The translations under genes were made by a program, and so were the position numbers. DNA of 11,885 bases from Dictyocoela muelleri. Taxonomy: Eukaryota; Microsporidia. The DNA is taken from NCBI GenBank assembly GCA_016256075.1, contig SDVU01000614.1, forward strand, positions 1-11,885. Reading direction: 5' to 3'. The notes under the pieces are model-generated. The model was not told where the DNA came from, did not search any database, and was given only the letters and a program-made list of their open reading frames with translations. Positions 1 through 8,418 of this stretch are shown piece by piece. Within the stretch, counting starts at the first letter, position 1. Each line of letters begins with the position of its first letter.

Positions 1-79
1 GGAAGTGACGTATTATTGGAACACCAGGAACCAAAGGTCATAAGACTATGGTTGGAGACAACTCTCCGAGTTGGCAGAT
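1..79 (+). repeat. RNA-like dispersed repeat, left copy (truncated by window edge)
   Basis: This GC-richer segment aligns in the same orientation with 11693-11763. The shared core includes GGAACCAAAGGTCA / AGAACCAAAGGTCA followed by a GGAGA..AACTC stretch, and overall identity is roughly three quarters by eye. GGAG and CTCC can pair here to form a small hairpin. One frame is open for about 40 codons, but the right-hand copy is not open in the same frame throughout, so I do not call a protein. The homologous segment on the right follows a GC-rich, structured stretch, so a decayed structural RNA or a tRNA/rRNA-derived repeat is possible. Identity is unknown. Confidence 0.55.
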
Positions 80-117
80 ATGGATGTTGTCAGCATATAA
101 TATAATATATATATATA

Positions 118-1705
118 GTCCACTAATTTCATTTTTATAGTCCACTAATTTCATTTTTATAGTCCACTAATTTCATTTTTACAGTCCACTTATTTCATTT
201 TTATAGTCCACTTATTTCATTTTTATAGTCCCTTCGTTACATATTATAGTCCCTTCGTTGCATTATTATAGCCCCTTTGTTGAATTATTATAGTCTCTTC
301 ATTGTATTATCATAGCCCAATTACAGGTTTTATCACAGTTAAAGACTTTTTTCATAGTTATAGACCCGGATTTCTAAAGCTTTAGACACATCTTTTCAAA
401 GTTATAGACACATCTTTTCAAAGTAAAAAGCACATTTTCATTGCTATAGATGATCTGCGAAAATTCGGCTCGGCTAATTCTGTCTCGGTTTATTAAATTT
501 TAAAACTTTATTTTATGCCCGTATTTTTTAACCCCTATTTTGTATCCTTTTTTCAATATTTATTAAAAAAATAGAAGGAAGGGAAAATGTTTAAAAAAAT
601 AAGGTTAAAAAACATGGGAAAAAATAGGGTTAAAATACGGGCAAAAACAAGAGTTATAAAATAAGGGTTGAAAAAAAGGGTTAAAAATGCAGCAAAAAAA
701 AACATGGCTAAAAATTTAGGATAAAATTAAGGGCTAATAAATTATGGGTAAAAATTAAGCAAAAAAAAATTAAGGTATAGAAAAATAAAAGCAAAAAATT
801 AAGGGTTAAAAATAGAGATTAAAAATACAGGTTAAAAATAAATATCTAAAATACGTGTTAAAAAATAAGATAAAAAATAAGAGTTAAAAAATAGGGGTTT
901 GAAAATATGGGTTTGAAAATATTGGTTTGAAAATAAGGCTAAAAATTAAGGATTAAAATTTATGGCTAAAAATTAAGGGTAAAAAATAACAGTTCGGAAA
1001 TAAGGGTTAAAAAATATGGGTTAAAAATATACGTTAAATTTAATAAACCACGAAAATTAGCTGGAGCCGAATTTTTGCAGATCATCTATAGTACTGAAAA
1101 ATATGCTTTTAACTTTGAAAGAATGGGTCTATAATTTTGAAAAGATGTCTCTATAACTTTGAAAAGATGGGTCTATCACTATGAAAAAAGTCTGTGCCAA
1201 AGAAAAATCTGTAATTAGACTATAATAATGATACGAAAGGACTATGATAATGCAATGAAGAGACTATAATAATGGAAGGAAGGGACTATAATAATGGAAG
1301 GAAGGGACTATAATAATGCAACGAAGAGACTATAATAATGCAACGAAGAGACTATAATAATGCAAGAAGGGACTATAATATGCAACGAAGGGACTTTAAA
1401 AATGAAATTAGTGGACTATAAAAATGAAATAAGTGGACTATAAAAATGAAGTAAGCGACTAAAAAAATGAAATAAGTGAACTATAAAAATGAAATAAGTG
1501 GACTATAAAAATGAAATTGGTTGACTATAAAAATGAAATTGGTTGACTATAAAAATGAAATAAGTGGACTATAAAAATGAAATACCCTGTAATAATGCAA
1601 GGTGGTGAATATATTAATGCAAGGTTTTGAATATAATAATGCAAGAAGGTAAATATAATAATGCAAGCAGGTGAATATAATAATGCAAGTAGGTAATATA
1701 ATTAT
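118..1705. mobile_element. Large foldback (inverted-repeat) element with 22-bp tandem units in both arms
   Basis: The left arm starts with five 22-bp units (118-227; GTCCACTAATTTCATTTT then TATA) and four of a second subtype (228-314; GTCCCTTCGTTGCATTAT then TATA). A unique segment follows (315-500). The right arm is the reverse complement in mirrored order: unique segment about 1035-1216, then about 20 units (GACTATAATAATGCAACG and GACTATAAAAATGAAATA types, then a divergent GTGAATATAATAATGCAAG type) to about 1705. The unique parts match well: GATCTGCGAAAATTCGGCTC on the left mirrors GAGCCGAATTTTTGCAGATC on the right. There is no transposase or other coding capacity. This architecture fits foldback elements or long-TIR MITEs; the superfamily is not established. 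I saw no target duplication. A partial second copy lies at 5247-5427. Confidence 0.8.
501..1035. repeat. Loop of the foldback: degenerate G-rich minisatellite
   Basis: Between the two arms, the plus strand from about 590 repeats short units such as AGGGTTAAAAAT, AGGGTTAAAAAA and TGGGTTTGAAAATA, 12-18 bp long and imperfect. At the loop's left edge (515-545) ATGCCCGTATTTTTTAACCC is the reverse complement of a unit at about 620-650, so the inverted symmetry continues inward and only the right side has expanded. No reading frame of interest is present. The AGGGTTA core looks telomere-like, but the A-run spacers and irregular period argue against a true telomere tract. Confidence 0.6.
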
Positions 1706-1773
1706 GCAAATGACTGTAAATTTATCAAAAATGAAATAAAAATATTTTTAAAAAAATATTTAAACGTATTTTT

Positions 1774-1779
1774 TTTATT
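1774..1779 (-). terminator. Possible polyadenylation signal of the 418-residue gene
   Basis: Read on the minus strand this is AATAAA, beginning 24 nt beyond the TAA stop of the gene at 1803-3059. It lies in an A-rich stretch and AT content is extreme here, so a chance match is quite possible. Confidence 0.3.
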
Positions 1780-1802
1780 TTCATCTTACTTGAATTTTTA
1801 AA

Positions 1803-3059
1803 TTAAACGATATAATGAGGGTTGAGATTAAAATTAATATCAGAGATATATTTCATATCGAAAAAGGGATCAGTATTTTGTTCATCAATTGATTTAAACA
1901 TGTTCTTGATTATTTTGCTGTGTAAATCCTTTTTCTTGCCATTATATTTTATTTGGGTCAATTTTAAATCAGTAAAATCAAATTCGAACTCATACTTTTT
2001 CTTTTTAATTTTATTTTCAACAACTAAAAGAATTTTTTCTACTTTATCTTCATTAAGAAACATTTTCAATGCGATATCAATGACAGTATTGCGTATTAAA
2101 AGAAGCTTATATTCCTTAGCATTCAACAATTCACTGTCATAGAAATATGATTGGCATCGTCCCATGATTTTTTCTGAGTATAATCCGCATAGAAATATAT
2201 TCCAAGATGAATTTTGGTCTGTAACTTGAACTGATGGTTCATGTATAAATGTAGATTTTTTTAAATCCAACATACTACGAATTTTTCGACCTTCTTCATC
2301 ATCATGGGTGATTGTAATGATAATTCCCTTTTTAGAATACATTCCGAATTTGCACAAATCCTTAGACAATCGATACAATACATTTAAATCATATATATCA
2401 ATTTCATCTTGAGAAATTATTACGATTTTGTCTTTAAAATTTTCGAGAAATTGGTCATATTCATCGTTGTTACCTGAAATTTTAGTTGGTTGTCGAAGAT
2501 GAGAATAAGAAATTTTACTAGTTATATAGACATGCTTACCATCATTAAAGTTTAAAAGATCGGCTATTTGGGTCTTTTTTGCAATTTTTGAAAAGCCATA
2601 AATCTTTGGTTGATTTTTATATGACCACCTTTTTTTACACAATTCAGGTAAAAATTTATATCCGAAAATTGCTAATAAATCGCTAGGAGCAATTGAATTT
2701 ATATCAATTTTCAATTCAGGGATATAATCAAACTTTTCAGCTCCTGATATTAAATTAAAAATCCTTTCTTCACTTATAATATTTTCACCCGCAAGATATT
2801 TCATCACGGGGCATTTAATGTTATCAAAATAATTACGAATTATTTCATTTTTATTATCTTCTGATTTATATTCCTGATCAGGTGATTTAACAATATTTAC
2901 ATCGTTTGTATTTGGGTTTTGAATATACTCATATTCTTCTGCTCGATTATTCGTAATTACTTTCATGCCATCATCGTTTAAATTTATGTCAGAAGAAAAG
3001 CAATTTTTTAGAAATATAATCAGATGCGGTAAAAAAATCAGGTTCTTAAAATTTTTCAT
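1803..3059 (-). CDS. Orphan secreted protein, 418 residues
   Basis: This is the only long intact frame in the window. The N-terminus (MKNFKNLIFLPHLIIFLKNC) has a basic start and a hydrophobic core, which is a good signal peptide with likely cleavage near residues 20-23. Residues 24-80 are polar and acidic, suggesting a disordered linker. Residues 81-418 look globular, alternating hydrophobic and charged segments, with a lysine-rich stretch at 348-356 (ENKIKKKKYEFEF) and no second membrane segment. The mature part has five cysteines (83, 141, 236, 291, 302), so at least one is unpaired if disulfides form. There is no ER-retention tail; it ends HYIV. The first ATG is chosen because the signal peptide begins there and a TATA-like box lies about 20 bp upstream. 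I recognise no family. If the genome is microsporidian, a protein exported to the spore wall or host is plausible, but that is inference only. Both sides are repeat sequence, so it stands alone. Confidence 0.75.
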   Translation of the reverse strand: MKNFKNLIFLPHLIIFLKNCFSSDINLNDDGMKVITNNRAEEYEYIQNPNTNDVNIVKSPDQEYKSEDNKNEIIRNYFDNIKCPVMKYLAGENIISEERIFNLISGAEKFDYIPELKIDINSIAPSDLLAIFGYKFLPELCKKRWSYKNQPKIYGFSKIAKKTQIADLLNFNDGKHVYITSKISYSHLRQPTKISGNNDEYDQFLENFKDKIVIISQDEIDIYDLNVLYRLSKDLCKFGMYSKKGIIITITHDDEEGRKIRSMLDLKKSTFIHEPSVQVTDQNSSWNIFLCGLYSEKIMGRCQSYFYDSELLNAKEYKLLLIRNTVIDIALKMFLNEDKVEKILLVVENKIKKKKYEFEFDFTDLKLTQIKYNGKKKDLHSKIIKNMFKSIDEQNTDPFFDMKYISDINFNLNPHYIV

Positions 3060-3078
3060 GTCTATGCAATTCGGATTT

Positions 3079-3086
3079 TATTTATA
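3079..3086 (-). promoter_or_regulatory. TATA-like box upstream of the orphan secreted gene
   Basis: On the minus strand this reads TATAAATA, ending about 20 bp before the ATG at 3059. Short spacing between core promoter and start codon is usual in microsporidia, which often have very short 5' leaders. The motif supports the chosen start, though such strings are common in DNA this AT-rich. Confidence 0.4.
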
Positions 3087-3594
3087 CTTTCGAATTTGAT
3101 TTTTTTTATTTAATTTGATTTTTTGATTTTTTTAGTGATTTTTTGTGACTTTTTTGGGATTTTTTTTGTGATTTTTTTGGCTTTTATTTGACTTTGACTT
3201 CATAATTTGATTTGGTCCAATATCTCACAGGTTAACATTCTTTAATGTAAAATAAAGATATTGTGCTTCGAATTATTTACGTCTTTTTATAAATATTGAA
3301 ATTTATAGTAAGTAATCAATAACTATAGTGGTAATATCCATTTGTTATTGTTACAACAATTTATGCCCCCCTGCAAATTATGACCCCATTAAATTAAATT
3401 TGATTTTTTTTTTAAAAAATTAAATTTGGATAATAAAAATTTGGATCTAGACCTTTTTTTACCCATGGGAAAAAAACGGTTAAAAAATTAAAAAATTAAA
3501 AAAATTAAAAAATTAAAAATTAAAAAATTAAAAAATTAAAAAAATTAAAAAAATTGAAAAAAAAACGGTTATAAAATTAAAAAATAAATCCCCT
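3087..3594. other. Non-coding AT-rich spacer with simple repeats
   Basis: No gene is visible. From about 3095 to 3190 there is a T-rich minisatellite built on GATTTTTTTGTGA-like units. From about 3478 to 3570 there is an A-rich run of AAAAATT units, interrupted by two copies of AAAACGGTTA-like sequence. The stretch between them (3200-3470) is ordinary AT-rich sequence with a short C-run at 3365-3371. CCCC at 3590-3593 lies directly before the ATG of the Merlin transposase; C-rich motifs just before the start codon are a known microsporidian feature. Confidence 0.5.
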
Positions 3595-3870
3595 ATGAAT
3601 TTAAATTTAAACTATTTATCAACAATTATTAGAGATAATGAAAAACAATTAGATTTCTGCGCGATAATAATGTCATTAAAGCAATTTTAAATTGTTAATA
3701 TTGTCATAACCTTTTAATAGAGGTGGTTTATAAGACAAACATTGACAGAAAGGTATTTCGGCGTTACAAAGTTTCCTGTAAGAATTTTCAAAAATATATT
3801 TCTATCAGAAAAAATAGTTTTTTTTTTGAAAATTTTGAAATCCTGTTAAATCATTGTTTGATTATTCTGT

Positions 3871-4594
3871 GTCACGGGACTATGGATGTCCCGGGTCTAT
3901 GGGTGTCCATTGAAAATTTAAAAAATAAAATTGATATAAAATAATTAAAAATTTTAATTTTTTAAATGTTTAAATTTTAATATTCTGGTAATTACATCGA
4001 GTGTGTATTTTTTATTTAATTTATAAATTCATAATAATATTAAATTAAAAAAAAATAAAATTCAAATCAAAGCTATAATAATTTTATTTTATATATTGGG
4101 GGCTCGTCATCACAAAAATCAGGAAATTCCAATTGGTAAGGGAAGATCACAACATTTTAATTTTAAATTTGTTTATAATCAAAAGATAAACTTTAAAATA
4201 AATATAGTTTTTTCAAATCTCTGGTATATAAATATTTACAATAAATCCAAGAAAGCAGGATTTTTTCAGACACGAGTATATTCTATTTAAAAATATATTT
4301 TCCTTTTAGAGTTTAATATTTGATTCAAAGTAAATTTAATATAAAAATGCTGTGTTCTTCCGTTACAAATTGTGATTTCTTAATCTTTTTACGCGGTGAC
4401 CCCCCGTTGAAGAACCTAAAAATCTTATATTTTTGTTTTTATATTTTAAAATAAATTTAAATTTTTAAATTACAATTTTTTTTATATTAAAAATCATTTT
4501 ATAAACCGTAATTTTTAAAATTAAAATTCAATCAATAAATTTTTTTATTTATAAAGTGGGCACCTATAGACCTTGGACATCCTCATCCATTGAC
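3871..4594. mobile_element. MITE-like non-autonomous element inserted in the Merlin transposase gene
   Basis: The terminal inverted repeats are about 40 bp: 3871-3911 (GTCACGGGACTATGGATGTC, then the shared block GGTCTAT.GGTG.CCA) against the reverse complement of 4555-4594 (GTCAATGGATGAGGATGTCC, then GGTCTATAGGTGCCCA). They are flanked by a 7-bp direct duplication ATTCTGT at 3864-3870 and 4595-4601, the expected mark of insertion. Merlin zinc-ribbon coding lies immediately to the left and Merlin core coding resumes shortly after on the right, which confirms the insertion independently. There is no transposase inside; the interior is AT-rich and contains the smaller foldback at 4098-4405. The superfamily is not determined. 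Confidence 0.8.
4098..4405. mobile_element. 308-bp foldback/MITE nested inside the previous element
   Basis: The arms of about 58 bp are 4098-4155 and 4347-4405. The left arm reads GGGGGCTCGTCATCAC, then AATCAGGAAATTCCAATTGG, then AAGGGAAGATCACAACAT. The reverse complement of the right arm reads GGGGGGTCACCGCGT, then AGATTAAGAAATCACAATTT, then GTAACGGAAGAACACAGCAT. About three quarters of positions agree. It has no coding content; an open frame across 4096-4290 runs through the arm and looks like chance. No clear target duplication flanks it, so it could instead be an internal part of the larger element. Confidence 0.65.
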
Positions 4595-5246
4595 ATTCTG
4601 TATTAATTATTTTCAATAAGCCACAAACTAAGCTGATGAGTGACTTTAGTGTTAAAAAGACAAGTATATTAAAACTTAAAGCAAGTTAAATCACAAAATA
4701 CAATCTTTTTACTTGAAAATCCTATACGATTAGTGGAGTTGGAATTGTATGTCAGATAGGTGAATCTATGTTCCATTACCGTGAAATATCATGTCGTAAG
4801 AATATCTCAACATAACAGGTTGGTTTTTGTAAAAATCGGGGTTTCGAATACCCCATCAAAATATTATGTTGGAGTTATCCCTGATCGATCACAGGAAACT
4901 CTTTTACTCATGGTTACTCGAGTCTGCCGAACTGGAAGTTTCTTATGGTCTGACGAATGGCGAGTTTACAGAAAATATATTCATAATTTACACATCTGAC
5001 AGTAAATCACATTTATAATTTTGTGAATCCCGTTCTGGAGTGCATACTCAAAACATCGAATCTTTGTGGAGATGCTTAAGGAAAGGTTACGGAAAATAAA
5101 AGACGTCAGTCATAGCAATCTTAATGATAAAATTTAAAGAATGGACATGAAAAATTTTTTAATAAAAACCCTATTTTCTTAATTTATTAAATTTGATTAG
5201 TTATTAGAAAAATTTATTTTGACTTTACAATTCTTTTTATTATTAT

Positions 5247-5427
5247 GTCACCTCTTTGCACAATTATAGTCTCCTATTTGTATTAATATAGTTCCTTGTT
5301 TGTATTTTTACAGTCTCTCTGTTGCATTTTTATAGTCCTTCTGTTGCATTATTATAGTTCATTTGTTGCATTATTATAAGCCGATTGCAGAGTTTTCGTA
5401 GTTATCACATTTTTTTAAAGCTATAGA
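5247..5427 (+). repeat. Partial arm of the foldback family (six 22-bp units plus unique segment)
   Basis: Six consecutive units of exactly 22 bp occupy 5247-5378, each starting G(T)C/T and ending in TATA or TACA; for example GTCCTTCTGTTGCATTAT then TATA at 5335-5356. They are followed by AGCCGATTGCAGAGTTTTCG and AAGCTATAGAC, matching the segment after the units in the left arm at 315-400 (GCCCAATTACAGGTTTTATC, GTTATAGAC). The copy then stops abruptly at the putative left end of the hAT element. No matching opposite arm is visible nearby. It begins only 64 bp beyond the stop of the Merlin transposase. Confidence 0.75.
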
Positions 5428-6920
5428 CAAGTGTTTCCCAAAGGCTGGCATTTGAGTTTTCTGAGGGTACATAGCTTATATTTTTTAAAAAAATCGTAAA
5501 TTTTTCTTAAACTTAAATTATGATTTGAATAATTTTCAATGTTAAAAATTTACATTATAAATAAAACAAAATATGTTGATTAAAAGCTATTTTGTTCAAA
5601 AATACTTCGTGATTTATTATTTAAATCTTTGAAAAAAATATAAAGAGACTTAATTGAATTTATTTTTCGAATAAATTTTTCTTAATACATTTTTTATTTT
5701 TTAAACCGATAAAAGAGTAATGAGAAGAAAAAAATTAAGAAAATATTCAGATGCATTTCTACAATTCGGATTCATTACTGTTCCCCATAATACAAGCTTA
5801 CCATTATGTCTTATATGTCAAAAATCCTTAAGTAATGATTCTATTAAAAAAATTTGTTGAATTAAATTTGATTACAAAGCATGAATATAGAAAAAACTCA
5901 AGTTTAAATTACTTTCAAGAGTTAAAAAATATGAAACAAGGAAAACGATAAAGTCGATTTTTGCGACACAGAATTTAGTTAATAACCATATTCTTGAGGC
6001 TAATTATGAAATTTCTAAACTTATTGCAAAAACATGTAAAGACCATACGATTTGAGAAAATCTCATAAAACCATTTATTTCATCATTCTTAAAAATCGTA
6101 CAAGAAAGGGATGATTGCGACGTAAAATTTTCGCCTTTTAGTAACAATACTGCAAGTAGAAGAATATATGAAATGAGTATTAATTTTAAAGAACAGTTAT
6201 TTTAAAAATTAAAGTGTGCGAGTTCTCACTTCAAATGGATGAAACTACACTGAGAGACAGCGAGCCAGTATTAATGGCTTATTTTAGATACATTTATAAT
6301 GGTAATTTTTGTGAAGAAATGCTATTTTGTAAATCTATAGAAAGCAGAACTACCACTAAAGAAATATTTTTCAAATTCCAAGGTTATTTGACAGAAAAAA
6401 TATAAATATAAAAAATATAACATCTTGTGTTTCAGAAAATCCCCCTAAAATGATGGTAAACATAACGGTTGTCTAAATTGATTATAAAGAAAAATCCTGA
6501 ATGCTTATAATAAACTGTGTTATTCACCGTGAAAACTTAACTGCCAGAAATATTTCTCCTGTCCTCAGTGAAATTTTAAATTCTGTTGTCAAATGTATTA
6601 ATTTAATAAATTAAAACTCAAAAACAGAACGTCTTTTTAAAATGTTTTGTGAAAGACAAAATTTGGATTACGTGAGACTTTTGCTCCACACTGAAGTAAA
6701 ATGGCTTTGAAATTACACTGCTTAAAAAGATTTATGGAGCTATTTTATAATGTAAAATATTTTTTAAACCATAAACCTGAAATGATTCAATTTTTATTGG
6801 GTGACGGTAAAGCATTTATAAGTATTCTTACTGATGTATTTGGAAAACTAAATTTATTAATCCCTCAACTCCAAGGGAGAGACAGAACTATTATTGATTT
6901 AAAACAAAAATTTGGCTGTG
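5428..6920 (+). mobile_element. Decayed hAT transposon (ZBED5/Charlie-like), right end lost or displaced
   Basis: The putative left end reads CAAGTGTTTCCCAAAGGC, followed by GGGTACATAGC some 35 bp inward. This resembles hAT/Charlie termini, which commonly start CAGTG.TTCCCAAA. It interrupts the 22-bp-unit arm repeat, which supports this as the boundary; the 8-bp duplication would be GCTATAGA on the left. The transposase gene lies at 5720-6920. No matching right terminus was found. The hAT coding sequence ends against the left palindrome of the MULE at 6921, and nothing recognisably hAT resumes after 8936, so the 3' part was deleted or has decayed beyond recognition. Confidence 0.6.
5720..6920 (+). 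pseudogene. hAT-family transposase pseudogene with BED zinc finger (ZBED5/FAM200-like)
   Basis: The ATG at 5720 opens MRRKKLRKYSDAFLQFGFIT, then LCLICQKSLSND and LITKHEYRKN near 5870, giving the CxxC..HxxxxH of a BED finger. Next come NNHILEANYEISKLIAKTCK near 5980 and FSPFSNNTASRRIYEM near 6130. The RNase-H-like core starts with SLQMDETTL, with the first catalytic Asp at 6238, then YFRYIYNGNF and EEMLFCKSIESRTT. Further along are KLIIKKNPECL, CVIHRENLTAR near 6516, LLLHTEVKWL near 6679 and a C-terminal piece LNLLIPQLQGRDRTI near 6855. These motifs occur in the usual order of ZBED5-type proteins. The frame changes several times and is broken by stops. The family's CTDG catalytic motif near 6425 reads CVSEN, so the second Asp is gone. 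The C-terminal dimerisation region is missing, ending at the MULE insertion. It is non-functional. Confidence 0.85.
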
Positions 6921-6965
6921 TATAATTTTCGCTCTTAGGGGCGAAACTATGATTTTTTCGTCTCT
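6921..6965 (+). repeat. Left terminal inverted repeat of the MULE, containing a palindrome
   Basis: Positions 6921-6951 form a decayed 31-bp palindrome centred on TTAGGGG; its right half AGGGGCGAAACTATG is intact. The reverse complement of 8906-8936 aligns with it without gaps. Most differences are C-to-T or G-to-A changes in the outer half. Similarity continues inward for about 14 bp (ATTTTTTCGTCTCTT here; ATTTCGCCCCTTA at the other end). Confidence 0.75.
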
Positions 6966-7030
6966 TGTCATAAAAAATTATTTTAAAGCATGTTAATTAA
7001 TTTACAATAATAAATGTATAATAACAATTC

Positions 7031-8418
7031 ATGTTAAATCAAGAAAATGTAGAAATCATTTTTACGTAGAGGGAAGAAGAAGTGCTGCTTTATAAAGGGT
7101 TCGCATATAACTTTAGAAGAGTAACAAAGAATGGTAATCAATGGCGGTGTGGCAATCGAAAATGTGGATGTAATTTAAAAACAACCCTGACTTAATCAAT
7201 TAAAAGTAAGGCTTCTCATATCCATTTCCCGAATTTTGGTCTAAACGAATCATTATTCTTGAAAAATGAAATTATAGTAAGAACCGTCGATACAAAAGAA
7301 ACTTCCCTCGATATTATAGACAGATTTTTACAAAAAATGTCACCAGAAACAATCCCATATGTATCAAATTATAGAACATAGGTAAATTTATCATCTAGAA
7401 TACGAATAAATCTGGGAAAAATGAATTCAAATGATGAATTTTCAGATATTATATAAAAGACTATAAAGGAGACGATTTTTATCTGTAGGATTCGGGCTTT
7501 AAAGATCCTGATCGAGTTTTAGTTGTTTCGACATTCTCAAATATTCTACATTTATCTTATAATATATATGGATTTGTATTTATGTGAACTTTCAGAAATA
7601 GTCCACGTGATTATTATCAAATTTATACAATAATGGCTGTGATCAAACAAAAAAAGTTCCCATTAGCATATTTTATTATGAAAAGAAAGTCAATGTTAGC
7701 TTATAAAAACGGATTGTTTTTTTAAAATTAAATCTAAAAAACCTTCCTGAATTAATTTTGATTGACTTCGAATCCACGGCATTGAATTCATTAAAAGATG
7801 TTTTCCATCAAGCCGGATCGAAGGTTGTTATTTTCATTTTTCGCAGCTGATTTGGAAGAAAATACAGCAATTTAACTTTTCAGTGCTATATAAAAAAGAG
7901 TGTGAATTCAGAATATGTATTAAAATGATTTTAGCAATATCTGTAATCAAAATCGAAGATACATATAATATTATAAATGATTAAAATGAGTTTTTTAAAA
8001 ATCATAAATACCATGAAAAAATTGATGTTTTGTGGTCTTGGTGTAAACAATATTATTTAAAGTCAGAAATTCAATGTAACAACATTTTTTATATCAATTT
8101 TGGTCAGTAAATAAGAGATTAATAAATATGGATCCGTTGACCACGATTGCAATAGAAGGATGGCATTGAGTATTGAATATGAACATAAGAATTGCACATC
8201 TATCTCTGAAAGAAATAGGCTTACAATTACTGGCCGAACAACGAAAAGTCGATTTTATGATAGTAAAAAATCTATACAACAGTTTAGATAAAAAAACTTG
8301 TTTTTTATTTGAAAAAAATAAAAATCGATGTCAAATTTTAAATAACTTTCAAGGACCAGCCAATATTATTCATCTTAAGGCGATTGCAGGTTTGTTAGAA
8401 ATTCGAATTGATCATTAA
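7031..8418 (+). pseudogene. MULE transposase pseudogene with N-terminal FLYWCH zinc finger
   Basis: The ATG at 7031 opens MLNQENVEIIFT; after an in-frame stop the FLYWCH finger follows in the same frame (VLLYKGFAYNF, NGNQWRCGNRKCGCNLKT, 7082-7190). Then come HIHFPNFGLNESLF, ETSLDIIDRFLQKMSPE, DSGFKDPDRVLVVSTFSN near 7490, PRDYYQIYTIMAVIKQKKF near 7600, LILIDFESTALNSLKDVF near 7760 (second catalytic Asp at 7764), GCYFHFSQLIWKKI near 7830 and YHEKIDVLWSWCKQYY near 8010. The C-terminal part holds INMDPLTTIAIEGWH, which spans the family's (T/N)N..EGWH motif, RIAHLSLKE and a last segment LKAIAGLLEIRID ending at 8418. The DGTF motif carrying the first catalytic Asp, expected near 7586, is destroyed (TF remains after a TGA). 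Several frame shifts and stops lie elsewhere. It is non-functional, but every domain is represented. Confidence 0.88.

Larger units (their letters stand above)
3595..5182 (+). pseudogene. Merlin (IS1595/ISXO2-like) DDE transposase pseudogene, copy 1, split by an insertion
   Basis: Merlin transposases cut and paste their element using a DDE nuclease. The start at 3595 opens MNLNLNYLSTIIRDNEKQ, typical of the family N-terminus. A zinc-ribbon region follows (CHNLLIEVVYK, FRRYKVSCKNFQKY, ISIRKNSFF) to about 3860. The gene is then interrupted by the element at 3871-4594 and resumes near 4635 (MSDFSVKKTS). The catalytic core is clear: SGVGIVCQIGESMFHY near 4732, VGVIPDRSQETLL near 4873, WSDEWRVY at 4946, and HTQNIESLWR at 5043, then KIKDVSHSNLND to the C-terminal stop at 5180. 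Apart from the insertion it carries several stops and frame changes. The first catalytic Asp of the family's IDES motif is Gly (GGT, 4759-4761), and one zinc-ribbon Cys appears to be Phe. The second Asp (4952) and the Glu (5058) remain. It is non-functional. Family assignment is confident; the TIRs were not identified. Confidence 0.85.

Noticed and set aside
600-1035. A telomere or interstitial telomere tract (AGGGTTA cores)
   Set aside because: The unit length is irregular, A-runs separate the cores, and the tract is the loop of an inverted repeat rather than a terminal array.
118-1705. Regularly spaced 22-bp repeats that might suggest a CRISPR-like array
   Set aside because: The units are contiguous with no unique spacers, occur in two mirrored arms, and lie in a eukaryotic-style transposon cluster.
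1822-2142. 106-codon plus-strand open frame
   Set aside because: It is the antisense shadow of the 418-codon gene and has no recognisable features.
4096-4290. 64-codon plus-strand open frame
   Set aside because: It begins at the arm of the 308-bp foldback, shows no family similarity, and lies inside an inserted element.
8094-8279. 61-codon minus-strand open frame
   Set aside because: It is antisense to the conserved C-terminal part of the MULE transposase relic.
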